DNA of 64,000 bases from Halobaculum magnesiiphilum (GCF_019823105.1 NZ_CP081958.1:186001-250000), one strand, 5' to 3'. Shown: positions 52,949-62,283, numbered from the stretch's first letter. Notes: generated by a model not told the origin, from the letters alone. Program-made: numbers and translations.

Positions 52949-54700
52949 GTGCCCGAGTTCGACCCCGCCGAGTTCGACGTCTCCGAGCTCGGCCCGAAGG
53001 TCCAGTCGATCGACGACCCGGCGGAACTCCGCGCGGTCCTTGAGGCCGAGCGCGACGGCGACAACCGCGACGCCGTGATCACCGTCATCGAGAGCAGGTT
53101 GGAGCAGGTGTCCGAGGACGACGGCGGCGACGATGGCGAGATCGATCTCGACGCGATGTCGGTGGCGGACATCGGCAACGCGCTGCAGAACGTCGACGAC
53201 CCCGAGCGCCTGCGCGACCTCCGCGAGCGCGAGGTCGACGGCGAGGACAGAGACACCGTCCTCCGGCTGATCGACCGTCGCCTCGACTCCGTCGAGGGGG
53301 GAGAGGAGGGCGAGACCGGGGGCGCGGAGACCGACCGCGAACCGCCGGAGGAGCGCCACCCCGAGTTGGACCACCCGACCGCGGACAAACGCCACGTCAG
53401 GGCGCTGGAGGACGGCACCTACCGCGACATGTGGGTGTACTGCGAGACGCAGGCGGGCGACCTGCTCGACGTGTCCCGCGAGATGCTCGGGAAGGCGCGG
53501 GAGCTGATGGACGGCTACAACGACGACTACGTCGGCGACGACGGGGACGACGAGCGCGTCGTCGCGGTCCTGATCGGCGACGACGTGGCCGACCACGTCG
53601 ACGAGTGCATCGAACTGGGGGCGGACGTAGTCGTCTACCACGAGGACGACCGGCTCGCGCGGTTCCAGCACAAGCCGTATACGGAAGTGTTCGCGGACAT
53701 GGCCCGGTGGGGCGCCGACCCGCCCGCCCGCGACGAGGACCGCGAGGCTTCGCCCCCCGACAACGCCGACTGGCGCGACTACGACGAGCCGAGATACGTG
53801 CTGTTCCCGGCGACGCACAACGGCCGCGACCTCTCGGCGCTGGTGCAGGCGGAGCTCGACTCCGGGCTGGCGTCCGACTGCTCGGGGCTGTTCATCGACG
53901 ACGTGGGTATCTCCAACCCGGTGAAGACCGGGGCGCCGGGGACCACCCGAACGTTCGAGCGCGTCCTGCACATGAAGCGGCCGGACTTCTCCGGGTTCGA
54001 GTACTCGACCATCCTCTGTCTCGACAACCCCGACCGGGAGTTCCACCCGCAGGGCGGCTCGGTTATCCCCGGCAGCTTCGAGGTTCCCGACCCGGGCCCC
54101 GGGCGCGAGGGTGAGGTGATCGAACACGAGGGCGACCTCGACGACGGCTGGTTCCGCGTCGAGGTGACGGAGTTCGATCGCCTCGACGGCGGCGTCGACC
54201 TCTCGGGTCACGACGTGGTCGTCGCCGTCGGCCGGGGCATCGGCGACGACCCGACGCGCGGGATGGAACTCGCGCTCGAACTGGCCGACGCGTTCGATGA
54301 CGCCGCCGTGGGCGTCTCCCGCGGCATCGTCACCGGCTCGTACAGCTTCGACGGCCATGTCGAGGAGTACACCGCCGAGGAGCGCCAGATCGGCGAGACC
54401 GGACAAGTGGTTGAGCCGTCCGTCTACATCGCCGCGGGGATCTCCGGGGCGGTCCAGCACAAGGTGGGCTGTGACGAGGCCGACACCATCGTCGCCGTGA
54501 ACACCGACCCGGACGCCCGGATCCACGACTGGTGTGACTACTTCGTTGAGGGCGACCTCTTCGAGGTGCTCCCGCGGCTGACGGAGGCGGTGAAGACGGG
54601 GAGCGTCGACGCCGAGGCGCTCGCCGACGGCGGGGCCGGGGAGCCCGCGACCGACGGCGGGACCGTCGCCGGCGACGCCGGGGGTGAGCTCGATGAGTAA
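52949..54700 (+). CDS. fixB: Electron transfer flavoprotein subunit alpha (FixB) with large N-terminal extension
   Basis: 583 residues from GTG, against about 310-330 usual. Residues 12-54 and 71-114 are two copies of a helical unit (SIDDPAELRAVLEAE..RDAVITVIESRL and NVDDPERLRDLRERE..RDTVLRLIDRRL). The EtfA N-terminal domain follows (DMWVYCETQAGDLLDVS) with an acidic insert, then the FAD domain with GQVVEPSVYIAAGISGAVQH and VGCDEADTIVAVNTDPDA. It takes electrons from dehydrogenases. The extension is a haloarchaeal addition of unknown role, perhaps for complex assembly. Confidence 0.93.
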   Translation: MPEFDPAEFDVSELGPKVQSIDDPAELRAVLEAERDGDNRDAVITVIESRLEQVSEDDGGDDGEIDLDAMSVADIGNALQNVDDPERLRDLREREVDGEDRDTVLRLIDRRLDSVEGGEEGETGGAETDREPPEERHPELDHPTADKRHVRALEDGTYRDMWVYCETQAGDLLDVSREMLGKARELMDGYNDDYVGDDGDDERVVAVLIGDDVADHVDECIELGADVVVYHEDDRLARFQHKPYTEVFADMARWGADPPARDEDREASPPDNADWRDYDEPRYVLFPATHNGRDLSALVQAELDSGLASDCSGLFIDDVGISNPVKTGAPGTTRTFERVLHMKRPDFSGFEYSTILCLDNPDREFHPQGGSVIPGSFEVPDPGPGREGEVIEHEGDLDDGWFRVEVTEFDRLDGGVDLSGHDVVVAVGRGIGDDPTRGMELALELADAFDDAAVGVSRGIVTGSYSFDGHVEEYTAEERQIGETGQVVEPSVYIAAGISGAVQHKVGCDEADTIVAVNTDPDARIHDWCDYFVEGDLFEVLPRLTEAVKTGSVDAEALADGGAGEPATDGGTVAGDAGGELDE

Positions 54701-56408
54701 CATGGACGAGGTCGGCTTCGACTCGTCGGCCGCCGTCGACGGCGGGGAGTCGTTCGAGGCGGTCGTCGTCGGGGGCGGTCCGGGCGGCGCGGCCGCCGCG
54801 GCGGTCCTCGCCGAGAACGGCGTCGAGACGCTCGTCCTGGAGCGGGGCGTCGAGGCCGGCTCGAAGAACGTCTCGGGTGGTCTGCTGTACGCCGAGGAAT
54901 CCGCCCCCTACACGCTCGACGGGCTGTTTCCGGGCTTCCGCGACGAAGCGACCGAGCGGCCCGTCACCCGCAACTACATGGACAACCTCGCCGACGGAAA
55001 GGTCCACACCGTCGACCTCGGCGGCGTCCACCACCACGACACCGAGTGGTGCGACTCGGTGCTCCGGCGACCCATGGACTCGTGGGTCGCAGAGCGCGTC
55101 CACGAGCGGACCGTCGAGGCCGGCGGCGGCCTCCTGACGGGCGTGCGCGTGAACGGCCTGCTTCGCGAGGGCGGCGAGATCGTCGGCGTCACCTGCGACG
55201 AGCTCGACCCGATCCGCGCGGACCTGATCGTCGCGGCCGACGGCGTGAACAGCGAACTCGCCCGCGACGCGGGGCTGATGGACTGGGACGAGCCCGAGGA
55301 GTGGTTCCAGGGCGTCAAGGCCGTCGTCGATGTTCCCCCCGAGGAGGTGAACGACCGGTTCGGCATCGACGACGACGAGGGCGTCGCCCGCCTGTTCGCC
55401 GGCGACCTGTTCGAGGGCGTCCGCGGCGGCGGCTTCCTCTACACGAACCGCGACTCGCTGTCGATCGGGACGGTGTTCCACCTCGACAGCCTCGCGGCAG
55501 AGCGCGCCGAGCCCCAGGAGCTCCTCGACGCGCTGCTCACCCATCCCCACCTCGGACAGTGGCTGCCCGACGAGTACGACGAGTACGACGAGCGCGAGTA
55601 CTCGGCGAAGCTCGTCCCGGACTCCAAGAAGGTCGCCCACCCCTCGCCCCACGAGGGGCGCCTGCTGCTCGTCGGCGACGCCGCGGGCCAGATGCAGGCG
55701 CAGGGGCCGATCATCAAGGGGATGAACCACGCCGTCTCCGCGGGCGGGCTCGCCGCCGAGGCGTACATCGAGGCCCGCAACCGCCGCCAGCCCGAGAGCG
55801 CGGGCGAGCGATACGAGCGACGGCTCCACGACTCCGGCCTGTACGGGAAGCTCAGACCCCGGCGGTACGAGGCGCTCGGGCGGTTCGGCGAGCGCGAGGT
55901 CGTCGCCGACGCGGTCGACGACCTCGCGGGTTCGCGACTGGGTCGCCTCGGCGTCCGGATCGCCGGCGGCGTCGTCGAGCGCGCGTTCAACTCCCCGTTC
56001 CTGCTCGGAGCGCTCCCGGACACGCGGACCGCCTACGCGACCGTCCCGCGGGTGCTCGCGGAGGAGCTCGGCGAGCCGGTTCGGGGCGACAACGACGCCG
56101 ACCCGCCGTCGCTGGAGGAGCGCATCGGCGACCTCACCTACGACACGGACGTGGGCAACCCGCACATCGAGCTGATGGACAACTCATTCGAGGCCAGCGG
56201 CACGGCCGTGACCGCGTGCCCCGTGAGCGCCGAGGGCTTCGGCGGCGGCTGCTACCGCGAGGAAACCGTCCGCGCGAACGGCGACGAGGAGCGCGTCGTG
56301 AGCCTCGACACGCAGCCGTGCGTCGAGTGCGGCACCTGCGCCGTCGTCGCCGACACGGAGTGGACGCACCCCCGCGGCGGCAAGGGCGTGGACTTCCGAC
56401 AGGGGTGA
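54693..56408 (+). CDS. fixC: FixC-FixX fusion: ETF-quinone oxidoreductase with C-terminal ferredoxin domain
   Basis: 571 residues. Rossmann FAD site at 24-38 (VVVGGGPGGAAAAAVL), DLIVAADGVNSELARDAGL and a second FAD motif LVGDAAGQMQAQGP make it FixC. The last 90 residues are FixX-like: ACPVSAEGFGGGC, then CVECGTC and WTHPRGGKGVDFRQG, giving the four Cys of one 4Fe-4S cluster. Fusing both mimics mitochondrial ETF-QO. It passes electrons from FixAB to quinone or ferredoxin. Start overlaps the fixB stop by 8 bases. Confidence 0.93.
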   Translation: MSNMDEVGFDSSAAVDGGESFEAVVVGGGPGGAAAAAVLAENGVETLVLERGVEAGSKNVSGGLLYAEESAPYTLDGLFPGFRDEATERPVTRNYMDNLADGKVHTVDLGGVHHHDTEWCDSVLRRPMDSWVAERVHERTVEAGGGLLTGVRVNGLLREGGEIVGVTCDELDPIRADLIVAADGVNSELARDAGLMDWDEPEEWFQGVKAVVDVPPEEVNDRFGIDDDEGVARLFAGDLFEGVRGGGFLYTNRDSLSIGTVFHLDSLAAERAEPQELLDALLTHPHLGQWLPDEYDEYDEREYSAKLVPDSKKVAHPSPHEGRLLLVGDAAGQMQAQGPIIKGMNHAVSAGGLAAEAYIEARNRRQPESAGERYERRLHDSGLYGKLRPRRYEALGRFGEREVVADAVDDLAGSRLGRLGVRIAGGVVERAFNSPFLLGALPDTRTAYATVPRVLAEELGEPVRGDNDADPPSLEERIGDLTYDTDVGNPHIELMDNSFEASGTAVTACPVSAEGFGGGCYREETVRANGDEERVVSLDTQPCVECGTCAVVADTEWTHPRGGKGVDFRQG

Positions 56409-56415
56409 CGGACGG

Positions 56416-56841
56416 ATGAACGAGGGCCAGGTGGACGGCGAGACGGGCGGCGAGGTGGACCGGGAAACGGACGCCGACGCCGGCCGCGAGTCGGACATCG
56501 CCGCGCTCACCGCCCGGGCGGCGACGGCCCGGGAGCGATCCGAGTCGGCCGAGGTACCGGACGAGGCCGCGGCCGCGGACGCCGCCCGCGACGGGCTCGG
56601 TCCCGTGGTCGCGCGGTACATCGAGGCGCGAACCGGGAACGTCGAGCGCCTCTCGGTGGAGGGACTCGGCGACCTCGACCGCGCCTGCAACGACTGGCTC
56701 GTCGTGTACGCGCGGCGCTACGGCGTCGAGTGCGACCCGGGTGTTCCGGTTCGTACCGCCGCGGAGGCGCTGCTCGACACCCACGACATCGTCGCGACGG
56801 CGCGGGTGCTCACGGGCGTTCCCGCCCCCGGAGACGGGTAG
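56416..56841 (+). CDS. Acidic protein at the end of the fix operon
   Basis: 141 residues. A disordered acidic N-terminus (about 1-28, MNEGQVDGETGGEVDRETDA) precedes a mostly helical domain (about 29-141) with GLGPVVARYIEARTGNVERL and DLDRACNDWLVVYARRYGVE. It starts 7 bases after fixCX and is presumably co-transcribed. Function unknown; context suggests assembly or regulation of the ETF complex. Confidence 0.72.
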   Translation: MNEGQVDGETGGEVDRETDADAGRESDIAALTARAATARERSESAEVPDEAAAADAARDGLGPVVARYIEARTGNVERLSVEGLGDLDRACNDWLVVYARRYGVECDPGVPVRTAAEALLDTHDIVATARVLTGVPAPGDG

Positions 56842-56997
56842 CGCGACGGGCGGGGACCACGGGCGGCGACGCCCGGCGAGAACGCCGGCTGCCGGGTGGA
56901 CCCTCGATCGCGACGAACCGGAACTCGCCGGGTCGACGTGTCTGTCCCCCGACCCCGACGGACTATCATTAAGTGTAGTGGTGTGTTAACAGGAGCC

Positions 56998-57732
56998 ATG
57001 GAACTGACCGAGCAGTTGTCGTTCAGCCACGACGACCGGCGGGACCTGTACGAGTACGTCGAGGAGCACGGGACGGTCCACGAGCGGGAGGCGCGGCGGG
57101 CGCTCAACATGGACCCGACGGCGTTCGGCCACCACGCGACCGTGCTGGTCCGCGACGGTTACCTTACCTGGGAGGACGACCGCCTGAGCGTCGCCTACGA
57201 GGAGGAGGACACGAGCGACCACGAGGCGAACGGGTTCACGTACACGGTCCGGATGGCCGCACAGCGCGACCTCGGCGGGCTCGTCGGCGCCATCCGCGAG
57301 GTCGCCGAGGAGGGGACCTACATCGAGGCGGAGACGGTGGCGGACATCATCGAGCACGACGAGGTCGTCCTGCGACACAACGAGCTCGGGTCGCGGCTGT
57401 TCTTCGTCGCCGCCGTCGACGACGACGTCATCGGGTGGGTCCACCTCGAGTTGCCCGAGGCGGAGAAGCTGAGCCACACCGCGGTGTTGACCGTCGGGCT
57501 CCTTCCGGAGTACAGGGGCAAGGGGATCGGGTCGACGCTCCTGGCGCGCGGCGAGTCGTGGGCCGCCGACAACGGCTTCGAGAAGCTGTACAACAGCGTG
57601 CCCGCGACGAACGCGGACGCCGTCGAGTTCCTCGTGGCCCACGGGTGGGAGCGGGAGGCCGTCCGGGAGCGGCACTACAAGATCGACGGCGAGTACGTGG
57701 ACGAGCTCATGCTCGCCAAGCGGATCGACTGA
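56998..57732 (+). CDS. wHTH-GNAT fusion: putative DNA-binding acetyltransferase
   Basis: 244 residues. Residues 1-70 form a winged-helix-like module (RRDLYEYVEEHGTVHEREAR, RALNMDPTAFGHHATVLVRDG). Residues 80-244 are a GNAT domain with TVGLLPEYRGKGIGSTLLA (motif A, R-x-x-G-x-G) and NSVPATNADAVEFLVAHGWE (motif B). The ATG has AGGAG two bases upstream, unusually close. Substrate may be a metabolite or protein. Its stop and the stop of the next gene share the palindrome TGATCA. Confidence 0.85.
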   Translation: MELTEQLSFSHDDRRDLYEYVEEHGTVHEREARRALNMDPTAFGHHATVLVRDGYLTWEDDRLSVAYEEEDTSDHEANGFTYTVRMAAQRDLGGLVGAIREVAEEGTYIEAETVADIIEHDEVVLRHNELGSRLFFVAAVDDDVIGWVHLELPEAEKLSHTAVLTVGLLPEYRGKGIGSTLLARGESWAADNGFEKLYNSVPATNADAVEFLVAHGWEREAVRERHYKIDGEYVDELMLAKRID

Positions 57733-57927
57733 TCAGCCCCACCCGTTCCCGTCGCCGGGAAGCGGTTCCGCGACCACCCCGTCACGCTGGGCGAGCACCC
57801 GCCCGTGGGCGGCGCACACGTCGCGGTCGGCCTCCCACGGGACGTACAGCCGTACCGCGGCCTCCCGCGTGCAGCCCTCCTCGGCGCACTGTTTCTCGTC
57901 GCCCCCGTCGCCCGCGGACTCGGCCAT
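57733..57927 (-). CDS. Small zinc-finger-like protein
   Basis: 64 residues. Cys14-x4-Cys19-x18-Cys38-x2-His41 (QCAEEGCTREA, then DVCAAHGRVL) is a compact CCCH-type metal site. Tails are acidic and Gly-rich. Small zinc-finger proteins of this sort are common in haloarchaea and some affect colour or motility; no function is known for this one. Abuts the GNAT gene tail-to-tail with zero gap. Confidence 0.7.
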   Translation of the reverse strand: MAESAGDGGDEKQCAEEGCTREAAVRLYVPWEADRDVCAAHGRVLAQRDGVVAEPLPGDGNGWG

Positions 57928-58067
57928 CTCGGTCCAGGGTTCGTGGTCAGTCGGGTTTACTCCATCGCCGGATCGAGGTATTCCGCGGATCCACTCCATC
58001 GGCGGTCCCGACTCCGTCCGGGAGTCGCTGTCGCCACGTTCAGGGTACCGGGCCGCGGCGTTCGGGT

Positions 58068-58769
58068 ATGGACCCCATGGACCTCACGCGACCGATCGAG
58101 CCGGGGATGCCCGTCTACCCTGGCGACCCCGGCGTCTCGGCCGACGCGAGCGCGACGATGGACTCGGACGGCTACCGCGTCACGCACCTCTCGTTCACCA
58201 CCCACGTCGGGACGCACATCGACGCGCCGGCGCACATGGAGCCCGAGGGGGCGACGCTCGACGAGTACGGGATCGCGGATTTCCGGTTCGACGCGCGGCT
58301 GGTCGACCTCGCGGGCGGGGGGCGCGACTCAGCCGACGACCCCGTGCTCGACGCGCGCGAGGCCATCGAACCCGCGATGCTCCCGGACGGGGACGACCTC
58401 GACGCCGATATCGATATGCTCGTCCTCCGAACCGGCTGGGGCGCGTACTGGGGCGACGAGCGCTACTTCGACCATCCGTACCTGAGCCCGGAGGCCGCAC
58501 GGCACATCGCGGATCTCGACTGCGCCGTCGGGCTGGACACGATCAACCCGGACCCGACGCCGACCGAACGTGCCGGGGAGGCGAACGCGGAGCCCGAGGG
58601 CGTGCCCGCGCACCACGAACTCCTCGGCGCGGGGACGTTCATCGTCGAGAACCTGGATCTCTCGGCGGACCTGCCCGAGCGGTTCACGCTGCGCGCGTAT
58701 CCCCTCCGCGTCGACGCCGACGGCGCGCCGGTTCGGGCGGTCGCCGAGCGACCATCGCGAGCCCACTGA
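58068..58769 (+). CDS. Cyclase-family (kynurenine formamidase-like) metal hydrolase
   Basis: 233 residues. FTTHVGTHIDAPAHMEPEG carries the H-x-G-T-H-x-D-x-P-x-H metal motif of the cyclase/KynB family. DLTRPIEPGMPVYPGD is the usual N-terminus, LVLRTGWGAYWGDERYF the core strand, and AHHELLGAGTFIVENL the C-terminal motif. It hydrolyses an amide or lactone-like substrate; tryptophan-pathway genes are not nearby, so the substrate is open. Confidence 0.9.
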   Translation: MDPMDLTRPIEPGMPVYPGDPGVSADASATMDSDGYRVTHLSFTTHVGTHIDAPAHMEPEGATLDEYGIADFRFDARLVDLAGGGRDSADDPVLDAREAIEPAMLPDGDDLDADIDMLVLRTGWGAYWGDERYFDHPYLSPEAARHIADLDCAVGLDTINPDPTPTERAGEANAEPEGVPAHHELLGAGTFIVENLDLSADLPERFTLRAYPLRVDADGAPVRAVAERPSRAH

Positions 58770-58858
58770 GCCGGCGCGGAAGCCGTCCCGTCCGCCGATC
58801 GGACGCTGCCGGGAAGTGTCGTGGTGGGGGCTCACACGGGCGCGAAGCATTGAACACG

Positions 58859-58864
58859 TTTATA
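58859..58864 (+). promoter_or_regulatory. TATA box of the L7Ae operon
   Basis: CACGTTTATACCGCC is a near-consensus box A. The predicted start near 58888 leaves a roughly 90-base leader before the L7Ae ATG. Confidence 0.65.
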
Positions 58865-58902
58865 CCGCCATCCCGACTACCGATGGAGTACGACCTGCTC
58901 GG

Positions 58903-58939
58903 GGTCGTGACCCGCTCCGTCGTCAGGGAACTTACGACC
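58903..58939 (+). promoter_or_regulatory. Leader hairpin with an asymmetric internal loop before L7Ae
   Basis: GGTCGT (58903-58908) pairs with ACGACC (58934-58939), and CCC (58911-58913) with GGG (58926-58928). The internal loop has GA on one side and AACTT on the other. The structure lies wholly inside the predicted L7Ae leader. Confidence 0.5.
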
Positions 58940-58979
58940 GGCGGAGGTGTCGAGCCACCGAGCGGGAAGCCACACAACA

Positions 58980-59342
58980 ATGTCAGTCTACGTCGACTAC
59001 GAGACCCCTGCGGACCTCGCGGAACGAAGCCTCGACGCGCTCGAGGTCGCCCGCGACACCGGCATCGTGAAGAAAGGAACCAACGAGACGACCAAGGCGG
59101 TCGAGCGCGGCAACGCCAAGCTCGTGTACATCGCCGAGGACGTCGAGCCCGAAGAGATCGTCATGCACCTCCCCGAGCTGTGCGAGGAGAAGGGCATCGC
59201 CTACGTCTTCATCGAGACGCAGGACGATGTCGGCCACGCCGCCGGCCTCGAGGTCGGCTCCGCGGCCGCCGCCGTCACCGAGACGGGCGACGCCGAGGAG
59301 GACATCGACGACATCGCCGGGAAGGTCGAGGAACTGCGGTAA
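58980..59342 (+). CDS. rpl7ae: Ribosomal protein L7Ae (also C/D box and H/ACA RNP protein)
   Basis: 120 residues, standard archaeal L7Ae size. [20 protein letters not shown] is the RNA-contact signature, followed by [20 protein letters not shown] and the C-terminal loop. It binds kink-turns in 23S rRNA, C/D and H/ACA guide RNAs and RNase P. ATG 58980 is used. First gene of L7Ae-S28e-L24e-ndk, a conserved archaeal operon. Confidence 0.97.
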   Translation: MSVYVDYETPADLAERSLDALEVARDTGIVKKGTNETTKAVERGNAKLVYIAEDVEPEEIVMHLPELCEEKGIAYVFIETQDDVGHAAGLEVGSAAAAVTETGDAEEDIDDIAGKVEELR

Positions 59343-59348
59343 GCCACC

Positions 59349-59573
59349 ATGTCCGCTGAAGAGCAAGAGAGCGGCTCCACGCCCGCCGAGGTCGTCGAGA
59401 TCGTCGGCAAGACCGGGATGCACGGCGAGGCCATGCAGGTCAAGTGCCGCATCCAGGAGGGCGAAAACCAGGGCCGCATCATCACGCGGAACGTCCTGGG
59501 TCCCGTCCGGATGGGGGACATCCTCCAGCTGCGCGAGACCCAGCGCGACGCCGACTCCATCGGAGGTCAGTAA
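59349..59573 (+). CDS. rps28e: 30S ribosomal protein S28e
   Basis: 74 residues. [38 protein letters not shown] and [11 protein letters not shown] match S28e, an OB-fold protein on the small subunit head near the exit of mRNA. The C-terminus is [17 protein letters not shown], as usual. Six bases after L7Ae and 4 before L24e. Confidence 0.97.
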   Translation: MSAEEQESGSTPAEVVEIVGKTGMHGEAMQVKCRIQEGENQGRIITRNVLGPVRMGDILQLRETQRDADSIGGQ

Positions 59574-59577
59574 GCCA

Positions 59578-59754
59578 ATGCCCCAGCAACGAGACTGCGA
59601 CTACTGCGGCGCCGACATCGAACCCGGCACGGGCACGATGTTCGTCGCCGTCGACGGCAGCGTCACGCACTTCTGTTCGGCGAAGTGCGAGAAGAACGCG
59701 GACCTGGGTCGCGAGGCGCGCGACCTCGACTGGACGGCGGAGGGCCGCGAATGA
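59578..59754 (+). CDS. rpl24e: 50S ribosomal protein L24e
   Basis: 58 residues, the usual archaeal length. It has a zinc site from CDYCG and FCSAKCEK (C-x2-C...C-x3-C), with [19 protein letters not shown] between. It binds 23S rRNA at the subunit interface. Its stop overlaps the start of ndk by 4 bases (ATGA). Confidence 0.97.
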   Translation: MPQQRDCDYCGADIEPGTGTMFVAVDGSVTHFCSAKCEKNADLGREARDLDWTAEGRE

Positions 59755-60224
59755 GCGAGCACGACGAGCGGACGTTCGTGATGGTCAAGCCCGACGGCGT
59801 TCAGCGCGGGCTCATCGGGGACGTCGTCTCCCGGTTCGAGCAGCGCGGCCTGAAGCTCGTCGGCGCGAAGTTCATGCAGATCGACGAGGACCTGGCCCAC
59901 GAGCACTACGGCGAGCACGAGGGCAAGCCGTTCTTCGAGGGCCTCGTCGAGTTCATCACCTCCGGACCCGTCTTCGCGATGGTCTGGGAGGGCGCCGACG
60001 CCACCCGTCAGGTCCGGAAGATGATGGGCGAGACCGACCCCGCCGACTCCGCCCCGGGCACGATCCGCGGCGACTTCGGCCTCGATCTCGGCCACAACGT
60101 CATCCACGGCTCCGACCACGAGGACGAGGGCGCAAACGAGCGCGAGATCGCCCTCTTCTTCGACGAGGACGAGCTCGTCGACTGGGACCTCGACGCCGCG
60201 TCGTGGGTCTACGAGGACGAGTAA
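59751..60224 (+). CDS. ndk: Nucleoside diphosphate kinase
   Basis: 157 residues. [17 protein letters not shown] is the N-terminal signature and [20 protein letters not shown] the active site with the phosphorylated His. It transfers phosphate from ATP to other NDPs. Ndk from halophiles is hexameric with strongly acidic surfaces. Last gene of the L7Ae operon. Confidence 0.97.
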   Translation: MSEHDERTFVMVKPDGVQRGLIGDVVSRFEQRGLKLVGAKFMQIDEDLAHEHYGEHEGKPFFEGLVEFITSGPVFAMVWEGADATRQVRKMMGETDPADSAPGTIRGDFGLDLGHNVIHGSDHEDEGANEREIALFFDEDELVDWDLDAASWVYEDE

Positions 60225-60393
60225 CGCCGCTCGCGACGGCCGCGTCGCTCGACTGCGGTTTGCGGTTCCCGATTTATCGACGCGAATCACGTCCATAGCG
60301 GCCGGTCCGTCCCCGTCCTTTCGCGTTCCCGACACGCCCGGTCGCCAGGGAGGCGACGGGTGGCGGCCCCGCGATCCCCGTCCCCAACGACAG

Positions 60394-60400
60394 CATACAA
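60394..60400 (+). promoter_or_regulatory. TATA-like box of the cofD operon
   Basis: CAGCATACAAGCC lies 25-31 bases before the cofD ATG, predicting a leaderless mRNA. Confidence 0.5.
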
Positions 60401-60424
60401 GCCGACCGCCGTGTAACTCCGGCC

Positions 60425-61417
60425 ATGGTCACGTTCCTCGCCGGCGGCACCGGCACGCCGAAGCTCCTCGACGGCGCCGCGGGCGTGTTCGATCCCGCCG
60501 AGACGACCGTCGTCGGGAACACCGGCGACGACGTGGAGATCGGCGGCCACCTCGTGTGCCCGGACGTGGACACGGTGTTGTTCCACGGCGGCGGCGTCCT
60601 CGACACGGAGCGGTGGTGGGGGATCGCCGACGACACGACCGAGACTCACGAGGAACTCGAACGACTCGCCGACGCCGCGGGCCTCGACGCCGGCCCGCGC
60701 TACCTCCCAGAGGAGGCACAGATAACGGGCCGAGAGATCGCTCGGTGGCGTCGCTTCTCGGGCGTCGCGGAGTTCATGGAGATCGGGGACCGCGACCGCG
60801 CGGTCCACGTCACGCGCACCTCGCTGCTCGACGAGGGACGCTCGCTCACCGCGGTCACGCGAACGCTCGCCGAGGCGTTCGACCTCGACGTCGACCTGAT
60901 CCCGATGAGCGACGACCCCGTCGCCACGATCGTTCACACCGAGGACGGGTCGATGCACTTTCAGGAGTACTGGGTCGCACAGCGCGGCGAGCCCGCCGTG
61001 GAGGACGTCGAGTTCCGCGGAAGCGACGCGGCCGAGCCGACCGACGCCGTCCGCGCGGCCCTCCGCGACGAGGTGGTTATCGGCCCGTCGAACCCGGTCA
61101 CGAGCATCGGCCCGATGCTCGCGCTCGAGGGCGTCCGCGAGGCGCTCGCGGGGACGAGCGTCGTCGCCGTCTCGCCGTTCGTCGAGGACCGCGTGTTCTC
61201 CGGCCCGGCGGCCGACCTCATGCGCGGCGTCGGTCGCGAGCCGAGCACCGCGGGCGTCGCCGACGCGTACCCGTTCGCCGACGCGTTCGTGCTCGACGAC
61301 GCGGACGGAACCGACCTCGACCGGCCGGTCGTCCGCACCGATACGCGGATCGACGAGGCCGACGACGCCGAGCGAGTCGCGCGCGCCTGCCGTGAGGCGC
61401 TGGAGGTGGTCGGGTGA
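60425..61417 (+). CDS. cofD: 2-phospho-L-lactate transferase (F420 biosynthesis)
   Basis: 330 residues. [18 protein letters not shown] (nucleotide loop), [19 protein letters not shown] and [17 protein letters not shown] match CofD. It joins lactyl-phospho-guanosine (from CofC) or a related donor to Fo, giving F420-0, the deazaflavin cofactor. A 4-base overlap (GTGA) leads into the Dus-like gene. cofC, cofE and cofGH are not in this window. Confidence 0.96.
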   Translation: MVTFLAGGTGTPKLLDGAAGVFDPAETTVVGNTGDDVEIGGHLVCPDVDTVLFHGGGVLDTERWWGIADDTTETHEELERLADAAGLDAGPRYLPEEAQITGREIARWRRFSGVAEFMEIGDRDRAVHVTRTSLLDEGRSLTAVTRTLAEAFDLDVDLIPMSDDPVATIVHTEDGSMHFQEYWVAQRGEPAVEDVEFRGSDAAEPTDAVRAALRDEVVIGPSNPVTSIGPMLALEGVREALAGTSVVAVSPFVEDRVFSGPAADLMRGVGREPSTAGVADAYPFADAFVLDDADGTDLDRPVVRTDTRIDEADDAERVARACREALEVVG

Positions 61418-62283
61418 CCGGCGGCGACGCGGAACCGCCGGCGACCGTGGGGGCCGCCGAATCCGCGGCGACCGCCGCCGATCTGGGGTTAGACCCGCCC
61501 CTCGCGCTCGCGAGCCTCTCCGGGGAGTCGGACGCCGAGTGGGCGCGAGCCGGCGACGACTACGCCGGGGCGGCGTTCCTCGGAGGGATCGCGGTGGACG
61601 CGGAGAGCCGCGCGGCCGTTCGCGAGATGGTCGCCGACCGCGACCGCGACGAGTTCCTCCCCGATGACCCGCTCGCGTGGATCGACGACCAGCTCGACGC
61701 GCTCGTCGGATCCGCGGTCGACCTCCGCGCGGGGGTGAACGTCCGCGCGACGACCCCGACCGCGGTCCGCGACGCGGCCGCCGTCTGTGCCGACCACGGC
61801 GCGATCGTGGAGGTGAACGCCCACTGCCGACAGGCGGAGCTGTGTGCCGTCGGCTGCGGCGAGACGCTGCTTTCCGACACCGACCGCCTGTCGGAGTACG
61901 TCGCCACGGCGGCCGGGACCGGCGCCGACGTGAGCGTGAAGGTCCGCGCGGAGGTCCAGAGCGTGGATCTCGCCGAGGTCGCCGGCGCGGTCGCCGACGC
62001 CGGCGCCGACGCGATCCACGTCGACGCGATGGACTCCGAGGGCGTCGTCGGAGTCGTGAAGGACGCGGCGCCCGAACTGGTCGTGATCGCGAACAACGGC
62101 GTCCGCGGCCGGCGGACGGTCCGCGAGTACCTCGCGGCCAGCGCCGACGCGGTGAGCGTCGGCCGCCCGAGCGACGCCGAGCGCGTGCTCCGTCGGGTTC
62201 GGGCGGCGGTCGACGAGTGGACCGACGAGGCCGAACAGCCGGGGGTCGCCGCCGAAGCGGGGCCGCCGGAGGTGGGACGGTGA
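61414..62283 (+). CDS. TIM-barrel protein related to dihydrouridine synthase
   Basis: 289 residues from [23 protein letters not shown] resembles the catalytic-Cys region of dihydrouridine synthases (N-x-x-C). [20 protein letters not shown] and [18 protein letters not shown] fit the flavin-binding barrel strands. The sequence is shorter than true Dus and lacks a C-terminal tRNA-binding domain, so tRNA as substrate is doubtful. It is sandwiched between cofD and a CitG-like gene with 4-base overlaps on both sides. Confidence 0.8.
   Translation: MTGGDAEPPATVGAAESAATAADLGLDPPLALASLSGESDAEWARAGDDYAGAAFLGGIAVDAESRAAVREMVADRDRDEFLPDDPLAWIDDQLDALVGSAVDLRAGVNVRATTPTAVRDAAAVCADHGAIVEVNAHCRQAELCAVGCGETLLSDTDRLSEYVATAAGTGADVSVKVRAEVQSVDLAEVAGAVADAGADAIHVDAMDSEGVVGVVKDAAPELVVIANNGVRGRRTVREYLAASADAVSVGRPSDAERVLRRVRAAVDEWTDEAEQPGVAAEAGPPEVGR

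Noticed and set aside
58068-58769. Tryptophan degradation operon suggested by the kynurenine formamidase-like gene.
   Set aside because: No kynureninase or tryptophan dioxygenase genes are in the window, and the cyclase family has many substrates.
58903-58939. A canonical kink-turn in the L7Ae leader.
   Set aside because: The internal loop has GA on one strand only and lacks the paired GA/AG sheared pairs, so it is reported only as an asymmetric-loop hairpin.
58883-59359. ATG at 58883 opening a frame ([17 protein letters not shown]) at the likely L7Ae transcription start.
   Set aside because: The frame runs into an Arg-rich shadow of L7Ae and resembles no family. The first 90 bases are better explained as an untranslated leader.
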